Source of the DNA: Ruminococcaceae bacterium AM07-15
GTDB taxonomy: Bacteria > Bacillota > Clostridia > Oscillospirales > Butyricicoccaceae
DNA: 64,000 bases
NCBI GenBank assembly: GCA_003477405.1
Contig: QUDE01000017.1
Location: 7,825 to 71,824 of the forward strand
Direction of reading: 5' to 3'
Shown: positions 31,356 through 38,947 of the stretch, piece by piece
How the letters are laid out: every line of letters starts with the position of its first letter
How positions within the stretch are numbered: position 1 is the stretch's first letter
Translations under genes and position numbers: made by a program
Notes under the pieces: model-generated
The model's database searches: none
The model's input: only the letters and a program-made list of their open reading frames with translations
Told to the model about the DNA's origin: nothing

Positions 31356-31658
31356 TTACATATCTTTCGCTCTCATGCGTTCCATTTCTTTCTGCTGCAG
31401 CTTTTTGTATTTATCCCGTCCACTTCCCCACTCTCCAAAAAACAAAGTATTCAGGATAATGAAGGGAAAAACATACCGCATTTCCAACGGAACAATACCG
31501 CTGGCAAAAATCCAAATGGTTCCTATAAGGATCAAGCATGGAATCATACCGCCCCAAAGGGGACTTTTCATCTTTGTACACAAGAGATTCTCAGCCACCA
31601 TCAATACCAACGCAATAGCAAAACCAGCAACAAGTTCTAGAACCGTTACATCAATCAT
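31356..31658 (-). CDS. Small membrane protein (paralogue 1)
   Basis: A 100-residue protein with three hydrophobic segments (VLELVAGFAIALVLMVAENL, GGMIPCLILIGTIWIF and VFPFIILNTLFF) and a basic coiled tail (KYKKLQQKEMERMRAKDM). Tandem paralogue of the gene 13 bp downstream. It overlaps the DUF2089 gene stop by 8 bp, and AGGGAGAAG precedes its ATG. Function unknown. Confidence 0.7.
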   Translation of the reverse strand: MIDVTVLELVAGFAIALVLMVAENLLCTKMKSPLWGGMIPCLILIGTIWIFASGIVPLEMRYVFPFIILNTLFFGEWGSGRDKYKKLQQKEMERMRAKDM

Positions 31659-31959
31659 TCTCGCTTCTCCCTTTCTCTTGCTTGTACTTATCAATAATAA
31701 GCTTCGCCGTTTCCAGATCGATTCTGGAATCCACGGCCAGCCCTTTGATGAAAGTGGAAAAGGGCTCCTCCTCCTTTTTATCGTTCAGCTCTATTTTCTG
31801 GATCAGTTTATCCAGACGAAGACGAACAGTGGGATAGGATACCTCATACAAGCGAGCAATTTCTTTGAGCGACCCGGATTTCAGCACAAAATTTTTAAGA
31901 AAAGTCGCATCTTCCGGTTCCAATGCAAGAATCCACTGTGGAATCTTATCTATTTCCAT
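31651..31959 (-). CDS. DUF2089-family HTH protein
   Basis: A 102-residue DUF2089-type protein: LEPEDATFLKNFVLKSGSL followed by the sigma-like HTH KEIARLYEVSYPTVRLRLDK. Such proteins are predicted regulators that usually sit ahead of small membrane proteins, as here. The first gene of a three-gene operon with overlapping frames. Repeated ACTTTAA/TTAAAGT motifs around its promoter may be its own sites. Confidence 0.85.
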   Translation of the reverse strand: MEIDKIPQWILALEPEDATFLKNFVLKSGSLKEIARLYEVSYPTVRLRLDKLIQKIELNDKKEEEPFSTFIKGLAVDSRIDLETAKLIIDKYKQEKGRSEND

Positions 31960-31995
31960 TTCAATTCTCCTTTCGTTTTCACTTTAACTATATTG

Positions 31996-32023
31996 AGTAT
32001 ATCATAAATAATATTAAAGTCAA
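31996..32023 (-). promoter_or_regulatory. Promoter of the DUF2089 operon
   Basis: Minus-strand TTGACT (32018-32023), 16-bp spacer, TATACT (31996-32001). Copies of TTTAA-containing repeats flank both boxes. Confidence 0.7.
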
Positions 32024-32046
32024 TAGGAAATCAAAGTTAATATTCA

Positions 32047-32087
32047 ACAAAACCCCGAGAAGAACATAACAGTTCTTCTCGGGGTTA
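32047..32087 (-). terminator. Distal hairpin terminator downstream of tRNA-Leu
   Basis: AACCCCGAGAAGAAC-(loop)-GTTCTTCTCGGGGTT followed by TTGTTG on the minus strand, 144 bp past the tRNA. Confidence 0.7.
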
Positions 32088-32178
32088 CGATCGGCTGTTC
32101 ATTCACTTTTGCTATTTGCGAAAACATACATATTTTTCCGTCCAGCTCAACCAATTCTACTGGAAATAGTTATGAAAG

Positions 32179-32203
32179 GAGCCCAGCCAAATTGGCTGGG
32201 CTC
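32179..32203 (-). terminator. First hairpin downstream of tRNA-Leu
   Basis: GAGCCCAGCCA-ATT-TGGCTGGGCTC followed by CTTTC on the minus strand; a terminator with a weak T-run or a 3' processing hairpin. Confidence 0.6.
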
Positions 32204-32230
32204 TTCAAGTGGAATGTTTCCATTCCAGTA

Positions 32231-32317
32231 TGGTGCCGGTGGCGGGGGTCGAACCCGCACGGTGTTGCCACCGCGGGATTTTGAGTCCCGTACGTCTGCC
32301 AGTTCCATCACACCGGC
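32231..32317 (-). tRNA. tRNA-Leu (CAA)
   Basis: 87 nt with a long variable arm typical of Leu tRNA and encoded CCA. Acceptor GCCGGTG/CACCGGC, anticodon stem CGGGA/TCCCG with loop CTCAAAA, anticodon CAA. Confidence 0.96.
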
Positions 32318-32330
32318 GTGTTACTCAAAT

Positions 32331-32359
32331 AGTATAACGGATTGGTTCGGATTTTTCAA
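32331..32359 (-). promoter_or_regulatory. Promoter of tRNA-Leu
   Basis: Minus-strand TTGAAA (32354-32359), 17-bp spacer, TATACT (32331-32336), ending 14 bp before the tRNA. Confidence 0.85.
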
Positions 32360-32526
32360 CTGTTTTTTTCGGCCCGGGCAAAACTTTTTCTTTCCCTTTT
32401 CGGTTTTTCCGCAGAAGAATGGATGCTTTTTGTCTCATTGTGTGTTATACTATACTACATCTATTATAGGATTGGCCGTTCCCGAAAAACGATACGCCCG
32501 GCCCGCCGGGAGAAAGGATGGAGCAT

Positions 32527-32640
32527 ATGAAAAAAGCCTTTGCCATCACCGGACTGGTGCTGGGCATTTCCGCCATGGTGGCCGGCGCGACTGCGGTGGT
32601 TTTCAGCTGTCTGGGCATGAAACAGCCCCCTGTTCTGTAA
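32527..32640 (+). CDS. Small single-span membrane protein upstream of guaB
   Basis: A 37-residue protein (KKAFAITGLVLGISAMVAGA, then VVFSCLGMKQPPVL) with one hydrophobic span. AAAGGATGGAG precedes its ATG, and a plausible promoter (TTGTGT-18-TATTAT, 32438-32467) lies upstream. It is followed closely by the guaB promoter. No function known. Its amphiphilic shape and good start argue that it is expressed; confidence is moderate because of its size. Confidence 0.55.
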   Translation: MKKAFAITGLVLGISAMVAGATAVVFSCLGMKQPPVL

Positions 32641-32656
32641 TTTGAAAAATTTCTTG

Positions 32657-32685
32657 TTGACTTCGCCAAACTTTTGTGTTATTTT
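32657..32685 (+). promoter_or_regulatory. Promoter of guaB
   Basis: TTGACT (32657-32662), 17 bp, TATTTT (32680-32685). The leader is only about 30 nt, too short for a purine riboswitch. Confidence 0.65.
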
Positions 32686-32721
32686 TTGTAGAAAACATAT
32701 AGAGATAAAGGAGAGTTGAGC

Positions 32722-34224
32722 ATGGCATTTTATTATGAAGAACCTTCCCATACATTTGGGGAATATCTGCTGATTCCTGGCTACTCTTCCACCCAGTGTG
32801 TCCCGGCCAATGTGAGTTTGAAAACCCCCTTGGTCAAGTTCAAAAAAGGGGAAGAGTCTCCCCTGACTTTGAACATTCCTCTGGTGTCGGCCATTATGCA
32901 GTCGGTCTCCGATGACCGCATGGCCATTGCCCTGGCCAAGGAAGGCGGGCTTTCCTTCATTTATGGTTCCCAGAGCGTGGAGGATGAAGCCGCTATGGTG
33001 GCTCGGGTCAAGGCTTACAAAGCTGGCTTTGTCCGCAGCGATTCCAACCTGACTCCGGAACACACCCTGGCCGATGTGCTGGCCCTCAAGGAAAAGACCG
33101 GCCATTCCACCATGGCCATCACCGACGACGGCACTCCCGACGGCAAGCTGATGGGTGTGGTCACCAGCCGCGATTACCGTGTCAGCCGCATGGACCCCTC
33201 CACCAAGGTGTCCGAATTCATGACTCCCTTTGACAAACTGATCTATGCTTCCGATTCCACTTCCCTGAAGGAAGCCAACGACATCATTTGGGAACACAAG
33301 CTCAACTCTCTCCCGCTGGTGGATAAGGACCAGAAGCTGAAGTATTTCGTTTTCCGCAAGGACTATTCCTCCCACAAGGAAAACGCTCATGAGCTGCTGG
33401 ACAGCTCCAAGCGTTATATGGTAGGCGCCGGTATCAACACCCGTGACTATGCCGAACGGGTTCCCGCTCTGGTGGAGGCCGGAGCCGATGTGCTGTGCAT
33501 CGACTCTTCCGAAGGCTTCTCCGAGTGGCAGAAGATCACCCTGGACTGGATTCGCTCCCGCTATGGCGACAAAGTGAAGGTAGGCGCCGGCAATGTGGTG
33601 GACGCCGAAGGCTTCCGTTTCCTGGCTGAGGCCGGGGCTGACTTCATCAAGATCGGCATCGGCGGCGGCAGCATCTGCATCACCCGTGAGCAGAAGGGCA
33701 TCGGCCGCGGACAGGCTACCGCTGTCATCGAAGTGGCCAAGGCCCGGGATGAATATTTCGAGGAAACCGGCATCTATATCCCCCTGTGCTCCGATGGCGG
33801 CATCGTCCATGATTATCACATGACCCTGGCTCTGGCCATGGGCGCCGACTTCATCATGTTGGGCCGGTACTTCTCCCGCTTTGACGAGAGCCCCACCAAC
33901 AAGGTGATCATCAACGGCAACTATATGAAGGAATACTGGGGCGAAGGTTCCAACCGGGCCCGCAACTGGCAGCGCTATGACCTGGGCGGCGATAAGAAGC
34001 TGTCCTTTGAAGAAGGCGTGGACTCCTATGTTCCCTACGCTGGCAGCCTGAAGGACAATGTGACGGTTTCTCTGAACAAAGTCCGTTCCACCATGTGCAA
34101 CTGCGGCGTGCTGAACATTCCCGATCTGCAGAAAAACGCCAAGATCACCCTGGTCTCGGCCACCAGCATCGTGGAAGGCGGTTCTCACGATGTGGTGCTG
34201 AAAGACAGCTCTGTGGTGAAATAA
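32722..34224 (+). CDS. guaB: Inosine-5'-monophosphate dehydrogenase
   Basis: Oxidises IMP to XMP with NAD, the first step of GMP synthesis. The 500-residue protein shows the TIM barrel interrupted by a CBS pair (about 105-225). The catalytic loop is [13 protein letters not shown] with Cys319, and the FMN/IMP-phosphate site is [12 protein letters not shown]. The C-terminus [13 protein letters not shown] differs from the E. coli type and fits the Clostridia-type enzyme. ATG 32722 with AAAGGAG is chosen; a TTG two codons earlier is less likely. A strong terminator follows. Confidence 0.95.
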   Translation: MAFYYEEPSHTFGEYLLIPGYSSTQCVPANVSLKTPLVKFKKGEESPLTLNIPLVSAIMQSVSDDRMAIALAKEGGLSFIYGSQSVEDEAAMVARVKAYKAGFVRSDSNLTPEHTLADVLALKEKTGHSTMAITDDGTPDGKLMGVVTSRDYRVSRMDPSTKVSEFMTPFDKLIYASDSTSLKEANDIIWEHKLNSLPLVDKDQKLKYFVFRKDYSSHKENAHELLDSSKRYMVGAGINTRDYAERVPALVEAGADVLCIDSSEGFSEWQKITLDWIRSRYGDKVKVGAGNVVDAEGFRFLAEAGADFIKIGIGGGSICITREQKGIGRGQATAVIEVAKARDEYFEETGIYIPLCSDGGIVHDYHMTLALAMGADFIMLGRYFSRFDESPTNKVIINGNYMKEYWGEGSNRARNWQRYDLGGDKKLSFEEGVDSYVPYAGSLKDNVTVSLNKVRSTMCNCGVLNIPDLQKNAKITLVSATSIVEGGSHDVVLKDSSVVK

Positions 34225-34248
34225 ACACAAAAACAATATGCCTTATCA

Positions 34249-34282
34249 AGAAGGCGGAGGAAAATCCTCCGCCTTCTTTTTA
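34249..34282. terminator. Terminator after guaB, shared with the YitT gene
   Basis: GAAGGCGGAGGA-AAA-TCCTCCGCCTTC followed by TTTTTA on plus; its end overlaps the stop codon of the convergent gene. Confidence 0.92.
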
Positions 34283-35134
34283 TGCTGCGCCTGTTTTGAA
34301 CCCTTCTCCCAGCACTTCATTGGATTCCAGAATGATGATGAAGGCCTGCGGGTCTACTCCCTTGGCCGCCTGACGCACCAGATGCATCTGTTTGTTATTG
34401 CAGGCGCACATCACCACTTTCTTCTCTTCTCCCTGGAATCCTCCCTGCCCCTGAAGCAAAGTGGAGCCCCGTCCGCAGCAGGTCTCAATGGCATCGGCCA
34501 CCTGCTGCCCTTTTCGGGTAACCACCAGGGCCAGTTTGCCCGCGTCCACGCCGTACATCACCCGATCCACCGCAATGGCCATGATGTAGCTGACGATCAT
34601 ACCGTAAATCACTCCATCCACATCCCCCATGAGCAGTCCTCCCAACAGCACCACCGTCACATCGGTGATAAAGGTGATCTTGCCCAGGGTCACATGTGGC
34701 CATTTCTTTTTGGCCGCCATGATGATAAAATCGGTGCCGCCGGTGGAAGAGGAACGAAGGTAAATCAAGGCATAACCCAGCCCGGCCAGCACACCGGTGC
34801 AGATGGCCGCCAGCAATCGGTTGCCTTCATAATGGGGCAGTAAGGGCGCCACATAGTCAATGAGCAGCGAGGAAAGCACCATACACCGGATGGAACGGAA
34901 GAAAAATCCCCGTCCCAGCAGCCGGAAGCACAAAATAGCCACCGGCACATTGAGCAGCACCGTGGAAAGACCGATGGGCACCCCCAAAAAACGATAAAGC
35001 AGCAAGGAAATGCCGGAAAAGCCGGTCATGGGAAAATCTGCTTCCAGGGCAAAGTTATAAACGCCCAAAGCAATGAGCATTCCACCCAAAATCTCCATGG
35101 CCACATCGGCCCCGATCTTCCGATATTTTGTCAT
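34280..35134 (-). CDS. YitT-family membrane protein
   Basis: A 284-residue protein with five or six membrane segments (GGMLIALGVYNFALEADFPM, GLSTVLLNVPVAILCF) and a C-terminal cytosolic DUF2179 domain (AIETCCGRGSTLLQGQGGF, KKVVMCACNNKQMHLVRQAA). YitT/YpjC/YqfU proteins are common in Firmicutes, with a suggested transport or ligand-sensing role, not proven. The family signature SSTGGTDFIIMAAKKK is present. Single gene. Confidence 0.9.
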   Translation of the reverse strand: MTKYRKIGADVAMEILGGMLIALGVYNFALEADFPMTGFSGISLLLYRFLGVPIGLSTVLLNVPVAILCFRLLGRGFFFRSIRCMVLSSLLIDYVAPLLPHYEGNRLLAAICTGVLAGLGYALIYLRSSSTGGTDFIIMAAKKKWPHVTLGKITFITDVTVVLLGGLLMGDVDGVIYGMIVSYIMAIAVDRVMYGVDAGKLALVVTRKGQQVADAIETCCGRGSTLLQGQGGFQGEEKKVVMCACNNKQMHLVRQAAKGVDPQAFIIILESNEVLGEGFKTGAA

Positions 35135-35153
35135 ACATTTTCCGCTCCTTTTC

Positions 35154-35212
35154 CAAAAATAAAAAAAGAGCGCCTTGCAGATCGGGTATGATCCGCAAAA
35201 CGCTCTTTTCTG
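35154..35212 (-). terminator. Terminator after the S66 peptidase gene
   Basis: AGAGCGTTTTGCGGATC-ATACCC-GATCTGCAAGGCGCTCT followed by TTTTTTATTTTT on the minus strand. Confidence 0.9.
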
Positions 35213-35249
35213 TATTCAGCATACCATGGCACAAGCTCTTCGTCAAGCC

Positions 35250-36272
35250 CTATCCCCGCTTCATCCTGAGGGACAGCTTTCCTCCCCGGTATTCTGCTTG
35301 GGCCAGGGCGCCGCACACCAGGGGCATCATAGGCGGCAGATGGCCAATGTCGGCATCCAGAATCACCGGAACGGAAAACTCTTTCAGCACCTCTGTCACC
35401 GCCTGGTATTGATCCAGCCCCATCATCTGCTGGCCGTGAACGCCAGGGCGGCCGATGAGAAAGCCTTTGGCATGCCGGAACCAACCGGCCTCTTTCATCT
35501 GCCACAAAGCTCTGCGAATGGCAAACACATTCAGATCACAGCTTTCCAGGAACCACAGAATCCCGTCCTGCCGGTAGGTGTCGCAAAACTCCGCCACCTT
35601 GTCAAAACGGGTACCGGTGAGATTCACCAGACAATCCATGCACCCACCCAGGAGCCGGCCGGAAAAAGCGGCATCCTGCTGAGGAAATGCCAGAACCCGG
35701 TTTTCTTCCGTGACATGATAGGGCTCCAGGGGATGGTTTTCGTCTTTCAGGCTTTCCTTTTCCCATTTGTCATAGCTTTCCACCGTCCATTTTTCCCCGG
35801 TAAGCAACCTATGGGCGTCCTTCAGAGAGGGGTGCCAGGGTTCCATGCCGAAAGCCGGAGCACAGGGGCCGTAAATGGAAGCCTGGTTGCACAAAGTGGT
35901 AAGCAAAAAGGTCAGGTTGGTGTTGTCAGAATAACCCATGAACCATTTGGGATTTGCTTTGCCGATGGCCTCAAAATCCACATGATCCAGAATCTGGCAC
36001 ATCAATTCTCCGCCGCCACAGGACAGAAGGGCCTGCACCGGCTGATGGAGGAAAAAGTCATTGACCTCTTCCCCGCAGGCCTGGGGCGTGTTGCTGATCC
36101 CCACGCCCTGGCCTTCATAGCAGTTGGGCCCCAGCATGGTGGAGTATCCCAGGCCCTCCCATTTTTTCAGAGAGTTCTGAAAGGCCGAGCGATAGGGTTC
36201 AATGGCACAACCAAAGGAAGGAGCGATAAAGCCCAGAGTGTCCCCTTTTTTCAAAAATTCCGGGTAGCGCAC
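35250..36272 (-). CDS. S66-family peptidase (LD-carboxypeptidase / MccF-like)
   Basis: A 340-residue cytosolic serine peptidase. The catalytic triad is visible: Ser115 in MGYSDNTNL, Glu243 in WFLESCDLN and His311 in ADIGHLPPM. Family members remove the terminal D-Ala from L,D-peptide bonds of murein tetrapeptides during recycling (LdcA), or inactivate microcin C7 (MccF). The larger size and neighbours resemble the MccF-like branch. It is 18 bp downstream of the M55 peptidase and thus in one operon with it. Confidence 0.92.
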   Translation of the reverse strand: MRYPEFLKKGDTLGFIAPSFGCAIEPYRSAFQNSLKKWEGLGYSTMLGPNCYEGQGVGISNTPQACGEEVNDFFLHQPVQALLSCGGGELMCQILDHVDFEAIGKANPKWFMGYSDNTNLTFLLTTLCNQASIYGPCAPAFGMEPWHPSLKDAHRLLTGEKWTVESYDKWEKESLKDENHPLEPYHVTEENRVLAFPQQDAAFSGRLLGGCMDCLVNLTGTRFDKVAEFCDTYRQDGILWFLESCDLNVFAIRRALWQMKEAGWFRHAKGFLIGRPGVHGQQMMGLDQYQAVTEVLKEFSVPVILDADIGHLPPMMPLVCGALAQAEYRGGKLSLRMKRG

Positions 36273-36290
36273 TTTGTTTCTCCCTTCTGT

Positions 36291-37115
36291 TTACAGTTTA
36301 TCCACCAGACGATAAAGCATCAGTTCGTGGAGTTTGAAAACGGTTTCGGCATCCCCGGTATAGGCCACCGTCCGCTGGCTCAGACGGCGCATCCCAGGAA
36401 TGAGCATAGCAGTATCGGCCATGTTGGAATCTTTGTAGTCCACTTCCATGGTCACTTCGTCTCCCAGGCGCAAAGGCTGGATCTGATCCCGCCGGGCGAG
36501 CCCTGCCTTGACTCCCTCATAGATCAGCTGCCGGGCCTTGTTAGGATGAATGGAAATGGCGGCAAAGCGGGAAACACCCTCTTTCACCACAACGGCTTCA
36601 CAATTCGGCACAAAAGCCTGTACTTCCTTGGCCAGGGCCGCATCGCCGATGCAGGCCACCAAAGGCACTCCGTAATGACCGGCCATGGCGGCATTGGCCA
36701 CCGTTTCGGTGTTCATGGTAATGCCGTTGAAACGCAGGTTATACACCTTTCCCCCATTGTAGCAGTGGTCGATGACGCCGCCGGGAGTCAGACCAGCTCC
36801 GGCATGGCCAAAGGAAATGTAAGCATCAAAGGAGCTGTCGATGGCCTCCATCTGCAGACTCTGGCGCATGGCGCCGGAAAGCAGCTTGATCCGCTCATCC
36901 AGATCTTCAATGAGCAGATTTTCCATATCGGCGTGACCATCGCACACCAGCACTTCGTCATAGCCGCTGTCGAAGCAGGCCCGGGCGGCAGCGTTCACAT
37001 CCAACGCCAGGCGCTTGCGGGCCACGGCAAAGTCTGCCCCCTGGCGGGAGCACTGGATGTTTGTGACAACTCCTTCCATTCCCTCGATATCCGCAGAAAT
37101 ATAAGCCTTTTTCAC
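36291..37115 (-). CDS. M55-family D-aminopeptidase (DppA-like)
   Basis: A 274-residue zinc peptidase like B. subtilis DppA, which cleaves D-Ala-D-Ala and other D-amino acid N-termini. ISADIEGMEGVV carries the SDxEG metal motif (here ADIEG), and VCDGHADMENLLIEDLD and GHAGAGL hold His ligands. The start is GTG at 37115 with GGGAGG 8 bp upstream; longer frames add an unrelated stretch. The first gene of the M55-S66 operon. It probably helps recycle cell-wall or dietary D-peptides. Confidence 0.9.
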   Translation of the reverse strand: MKKAYISADIEGMEGVVTNIQCSRQGADFAVARKRLALDVNAAARACFDSGYDEVLVCDGHADMENLLIEDLDERIKLLSGAMRQSLQMEAIDSSFDAYISFGHAGAGLTPGGVIDHCYNGGKVYNLRFNGITMNTETVANAAMAGHYGVPLVACIGDAALAKEVQAFVPNCEAVVVKEGVSRFAAISIHPNKARQLIYEGVKAGLARRDQIQPLRLGDEVTMEVDYKDSNMADTAMLIPGMRRLSQRTVAYTGDAETVFKLHELMLYRLVDKL

Positions 37116-37142
37116 TTTCGCATCCTCCCTTTGTTTTTTCTG

Positions 37143-37172
37143 ATGATACCACATCCCCTCTTTTGCCGTCAA
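37143..37172 (-). promoter_or_regulatory. Promoter of the M55-S66 peptidase operon
   Basis: Minus-strand TTGACG (37167-37172), 18-bp spacer, TATCAT (37143-37148). Confidence 0.7.
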
Positions 37173-37186
37173 ATAGCCCCACTGCA

Positions 37187-37216
37187 TTGACAAACCCACT
37201 ATAACGGGAGTAAAAT
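37187..37216 (+). promoter_or_regulatory. Promoter of the AbgB-like gene
   Basis: TTGACA (37187-37192), 18 bp, TAAAAT (37211-37216), back to back with the M55 promoter; the leader is about 130 nt. Confidence 0.65.
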
Positions 37217-37257
37217 TGATTCATAATCCACAAATGGAAGGGCAAATACCGGAGTGT

Positions 37258-37276
37258 TTATGTATTTTATACATAA
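37258..37276. promoter_or_regulatory. Palindrome in the AbgB-like gene leader
   Basis: TTATGTAT-TTT-ATACATAA is a perfect 8-bp-arm palindrome about 40 bp downstream of the promoter. It could be a repressor site. A second small hairpin (CGGCAACTTGCCG) follows near 37291. Confidence 0.6.
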
Positions 37277-37354
37277 TTTTTTTGTGTTTTTCGGCAACTT
37301 GCCGAATTCATCCTTTCCGGCTGACCCTCCCACCAGAAAAGGAGAGGAACTTTT

Positions 37355-38740
37355 ATGTTGGACATCGCTGCCACCCGTGCTGTGGATCAGGCCGCCCAGG
37401 GACTGACTGAACTGGCTCAGAAGATCTGGGAAACTCCCGAAACCGCCTACAACGAAGTCAACGCCTGTCAGTGGCTGGCCGATTATCTGCGTCAGCAAGG
37501 CTTTACGGTGGAAGTTGGCTATGCCGGTCTTCCCACCGCCATCCGGGCCACCTGGGGCAAGGGTCATCCGGTGATCGGCTTTTTGGGAGAATATGACGCC
37601 CTTCCCGGCCTGAGCCAGAAGATCTGCACCCAGAAAGATCCTGTCACTCCCGGCGCACCCGGTCAGGGCTGCGGTCATAATCTGCTGGGCGTAGCCTGTA
37701 TCGGCGGCGCTCTGGGCATGAAAGCCCACCTGGAAGAGACCGGAAAGGAAGGCACCGTGGTCTTTTATGGCTGCCCTGCCGAAGAAGCCCTCACCGGCAA
37801 AACCTTTATGGCCCGCGGCGGCGCTTTCAAAGAGCTGGATGTGGCTCTGGCCTGGCACGGCGGCTCCATGAACGGGGTCAACCTGGGCACTTCCAACGGC
37901 CTGAACAGCGCCATTTTCCATTTCCACGGTGTCACCGCTCATGCCGGCGGCGATCCTCACAATGGCCGCTCGGCCCTGGACGCCGTGGAGCTGATGAATG
38001 TGGGCGCAAACTATCTGCGTGAACATGTGACCAGCGATGTGCGCATCCATTATGTGATCAAAGAGGGCGGCACAGCCCCCAACATCGTTCCCGATAACGC
38101 CAGCGTCTGGTATTATGTGCGGGCCATGAGCCGTCAGGCCATTGAGGATACCTATGCCCGTCTGGTCAAGGTGGCCGAAGGCGCTGCCCATATGACCGAA
38201 ACCAAGCTGGAAATCGAATTCCTGGGCGGCTGCTATAACTCCATGAGCAACAAGGTGCTGGTGGAAGTGGCCCATGACATGATGGAGCAAATCCCCCTGC
38301 CCCAGTGGACAGCGGAGGAACTGGACTTTGCCCAGAAGCTCAACCTGGAAAGCCCCCAGTATGAAAAGATGAAGGAAGCCGGTTTGCTGGACGGCCCTGC
38401 CATCTGCTCGGTGGTTCCCCCCATTGCCAACCGCAACGGGTATGGCTCTTCCGATGTGGGCGATGTGCAGCACATCGTGCCCTGCATCATGGTGAGCACC
38501 GCCACCTGCAACCGGGCCGCTCCGGGCCACAGCTGGCAGATCACTGCCTGCGCCGGTATGAGCATCGGCCACAAGGGTATGCTCTATGGCGCCAAAGTGC
38601 TGGCCGCCACTGCCAGCAAGCTGGTGGACGATCCTGCATTGGTGGAAAAAGCACAGGAAGAGTGGAACGAGCGGATGCATGGCGATACCTATCATTGCCC
38701 CATCCCCGAAGAGATCCCCATTCCCCAGCCCCAGAAATAA
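37355..38740 (+). CDS. M20 amidohydrolase, AbgB-like (aminobenzoyl-glutamate / aminoacyl peptide hydrolase)
   Basis: A 461-residue M20D-type protein. FLGEYDALPGLSQ and GQGCGHNLLG hold metal ligands; GCPAEE has the catalytic Glu; TAHAGGDPHNGRSALDAVEL is the dimerisation-domain His motif. The best match is AbgB, subunit B of p-aminobenzoyl-glutamate hydrolase, though no AbgA is adjacent; close relatives split varied aminoacyl-glutamate or peptide substrates. AAAGGAGAGG precedes ATG. Divergent from the M55/S66 operon, so all three may be coregulated for peptide scavenging. Confidence 0.9.
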   Translation: MLDIAATRAVDQAAQGLTELAQKIWETPETAYNEVNACQWLADYLRQQGFTVEVGYAGLPTAIRATWGKGHPVIGFLGEYDALPGLSQKICTQKDPVTPGAPGQGCGHNLLGVACIGGALGMKAHLEETGKEGTVVFYGCPAEEALTGKTFMARGGAFKELDVALAWHGGSMNGVNLGTSNGLNSAIFHFHGVTAHAGGDPHNGRSALDAVELMNVGANYLREHVTSDVRIHYVIKEGGTAPNIVPDNASVWYYVRAMSRQAIEDTYARLVKVAEGAAHMTETKLEIEFLGGCYNSMSNKVLVEVAHDMMEQIPLPQWTAEELDFAQKLNLESPQYEKMKEAGLLDGPAICSVVPPIANRNGYGSSDVGDVQHIVPCIMVSTATCNRAAPGHSWQITACAGMSIGHKGMLYGAKVLAATASKLVDDPALVEKAQEEWNERMHGDTYHCPIPEEIPIPQPQK

Positions 38741-38757
38741 ATAACAAAATTTATCTG

Positions 38758-38791
38758 CTTCCCCGAGGGTTTCCTCGGGGAAGTTTTTCTT
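38758..38791 (+). terminator. Terminator after the AbgB-like gene
   Basis: CTTCCCCGAGG-GTTT-CCTCGGGGAAG followed by TTTTTCTT. Confidence 0.93.
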
Positions 38792-38818
38792 GCCAAACGC
38801 TTTCCGCTGTGGTATTCT
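38790..38818 (+). promoter_or_regulatory. Promoter of the antiporter gene
   Basis: TTGCCA (38790-38795), 17 bp, TATTCT (38813-38818). Transcription would start about 38825, leaving a leader of about 120 nt. Confidence 0.7.
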
Positions 38819-38925
38819 TTTTTCCGGGAATGAAGTTCTCCCCCGGCCTTCTGAGGCCCAAACCGCTTTTTGGCTGATGACTTCTGCGACATTTTCCGCA
38901 GGGGCATCAGTTTTTTTGTTGCCCC
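38819..38925 (+). promoter_or_regulatory. Riboswitch-like leader with terminator/antiterminator before a cation antiporter
   Basis: The leader has pairing CCGGG (38824-38828) with CCCGG (38842-38846), then GGCC...GGCC, then an intrinsic terminator: CTGATG...CTGCG / CGCAG...CATCAG (38874-38910) followed by seven T (38911-38917). The terminator's 3' part GGGGCA (38901-38906) can instead pair with TGCCCC (38920-38925), giving an alternative hairpin that would break the terminator. This is the layout of a transcription-control riboswitch. The gene it controls suggests Na+ (Na+-I / DUF1646) or Li+ (nhaA-I/II) sensing; the class is an inference from memory. Confidence 0.7.
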
Positions 38926-38947
38926 GAAACAGAAAGGAGCAATCGAA

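Noticed and set aside
32641..32721. Purine riboswitch before guaB
   Set aside because: The promoter leaves only about 30 nt of leader, too short, and no purine aptamer core is visible.
32464..34236. A 590-residue frame on minus opposite guaB
   Set aside because: guaB on plus has full catalytic motifs; the antisense frame has no start signal or domain.
38870..38947. N-terminal extension of the antiporter from 38870
   Set aside because: This stretch is the terminator/antiterminator leader and has no ribosome site; the ATG at 38948 does.
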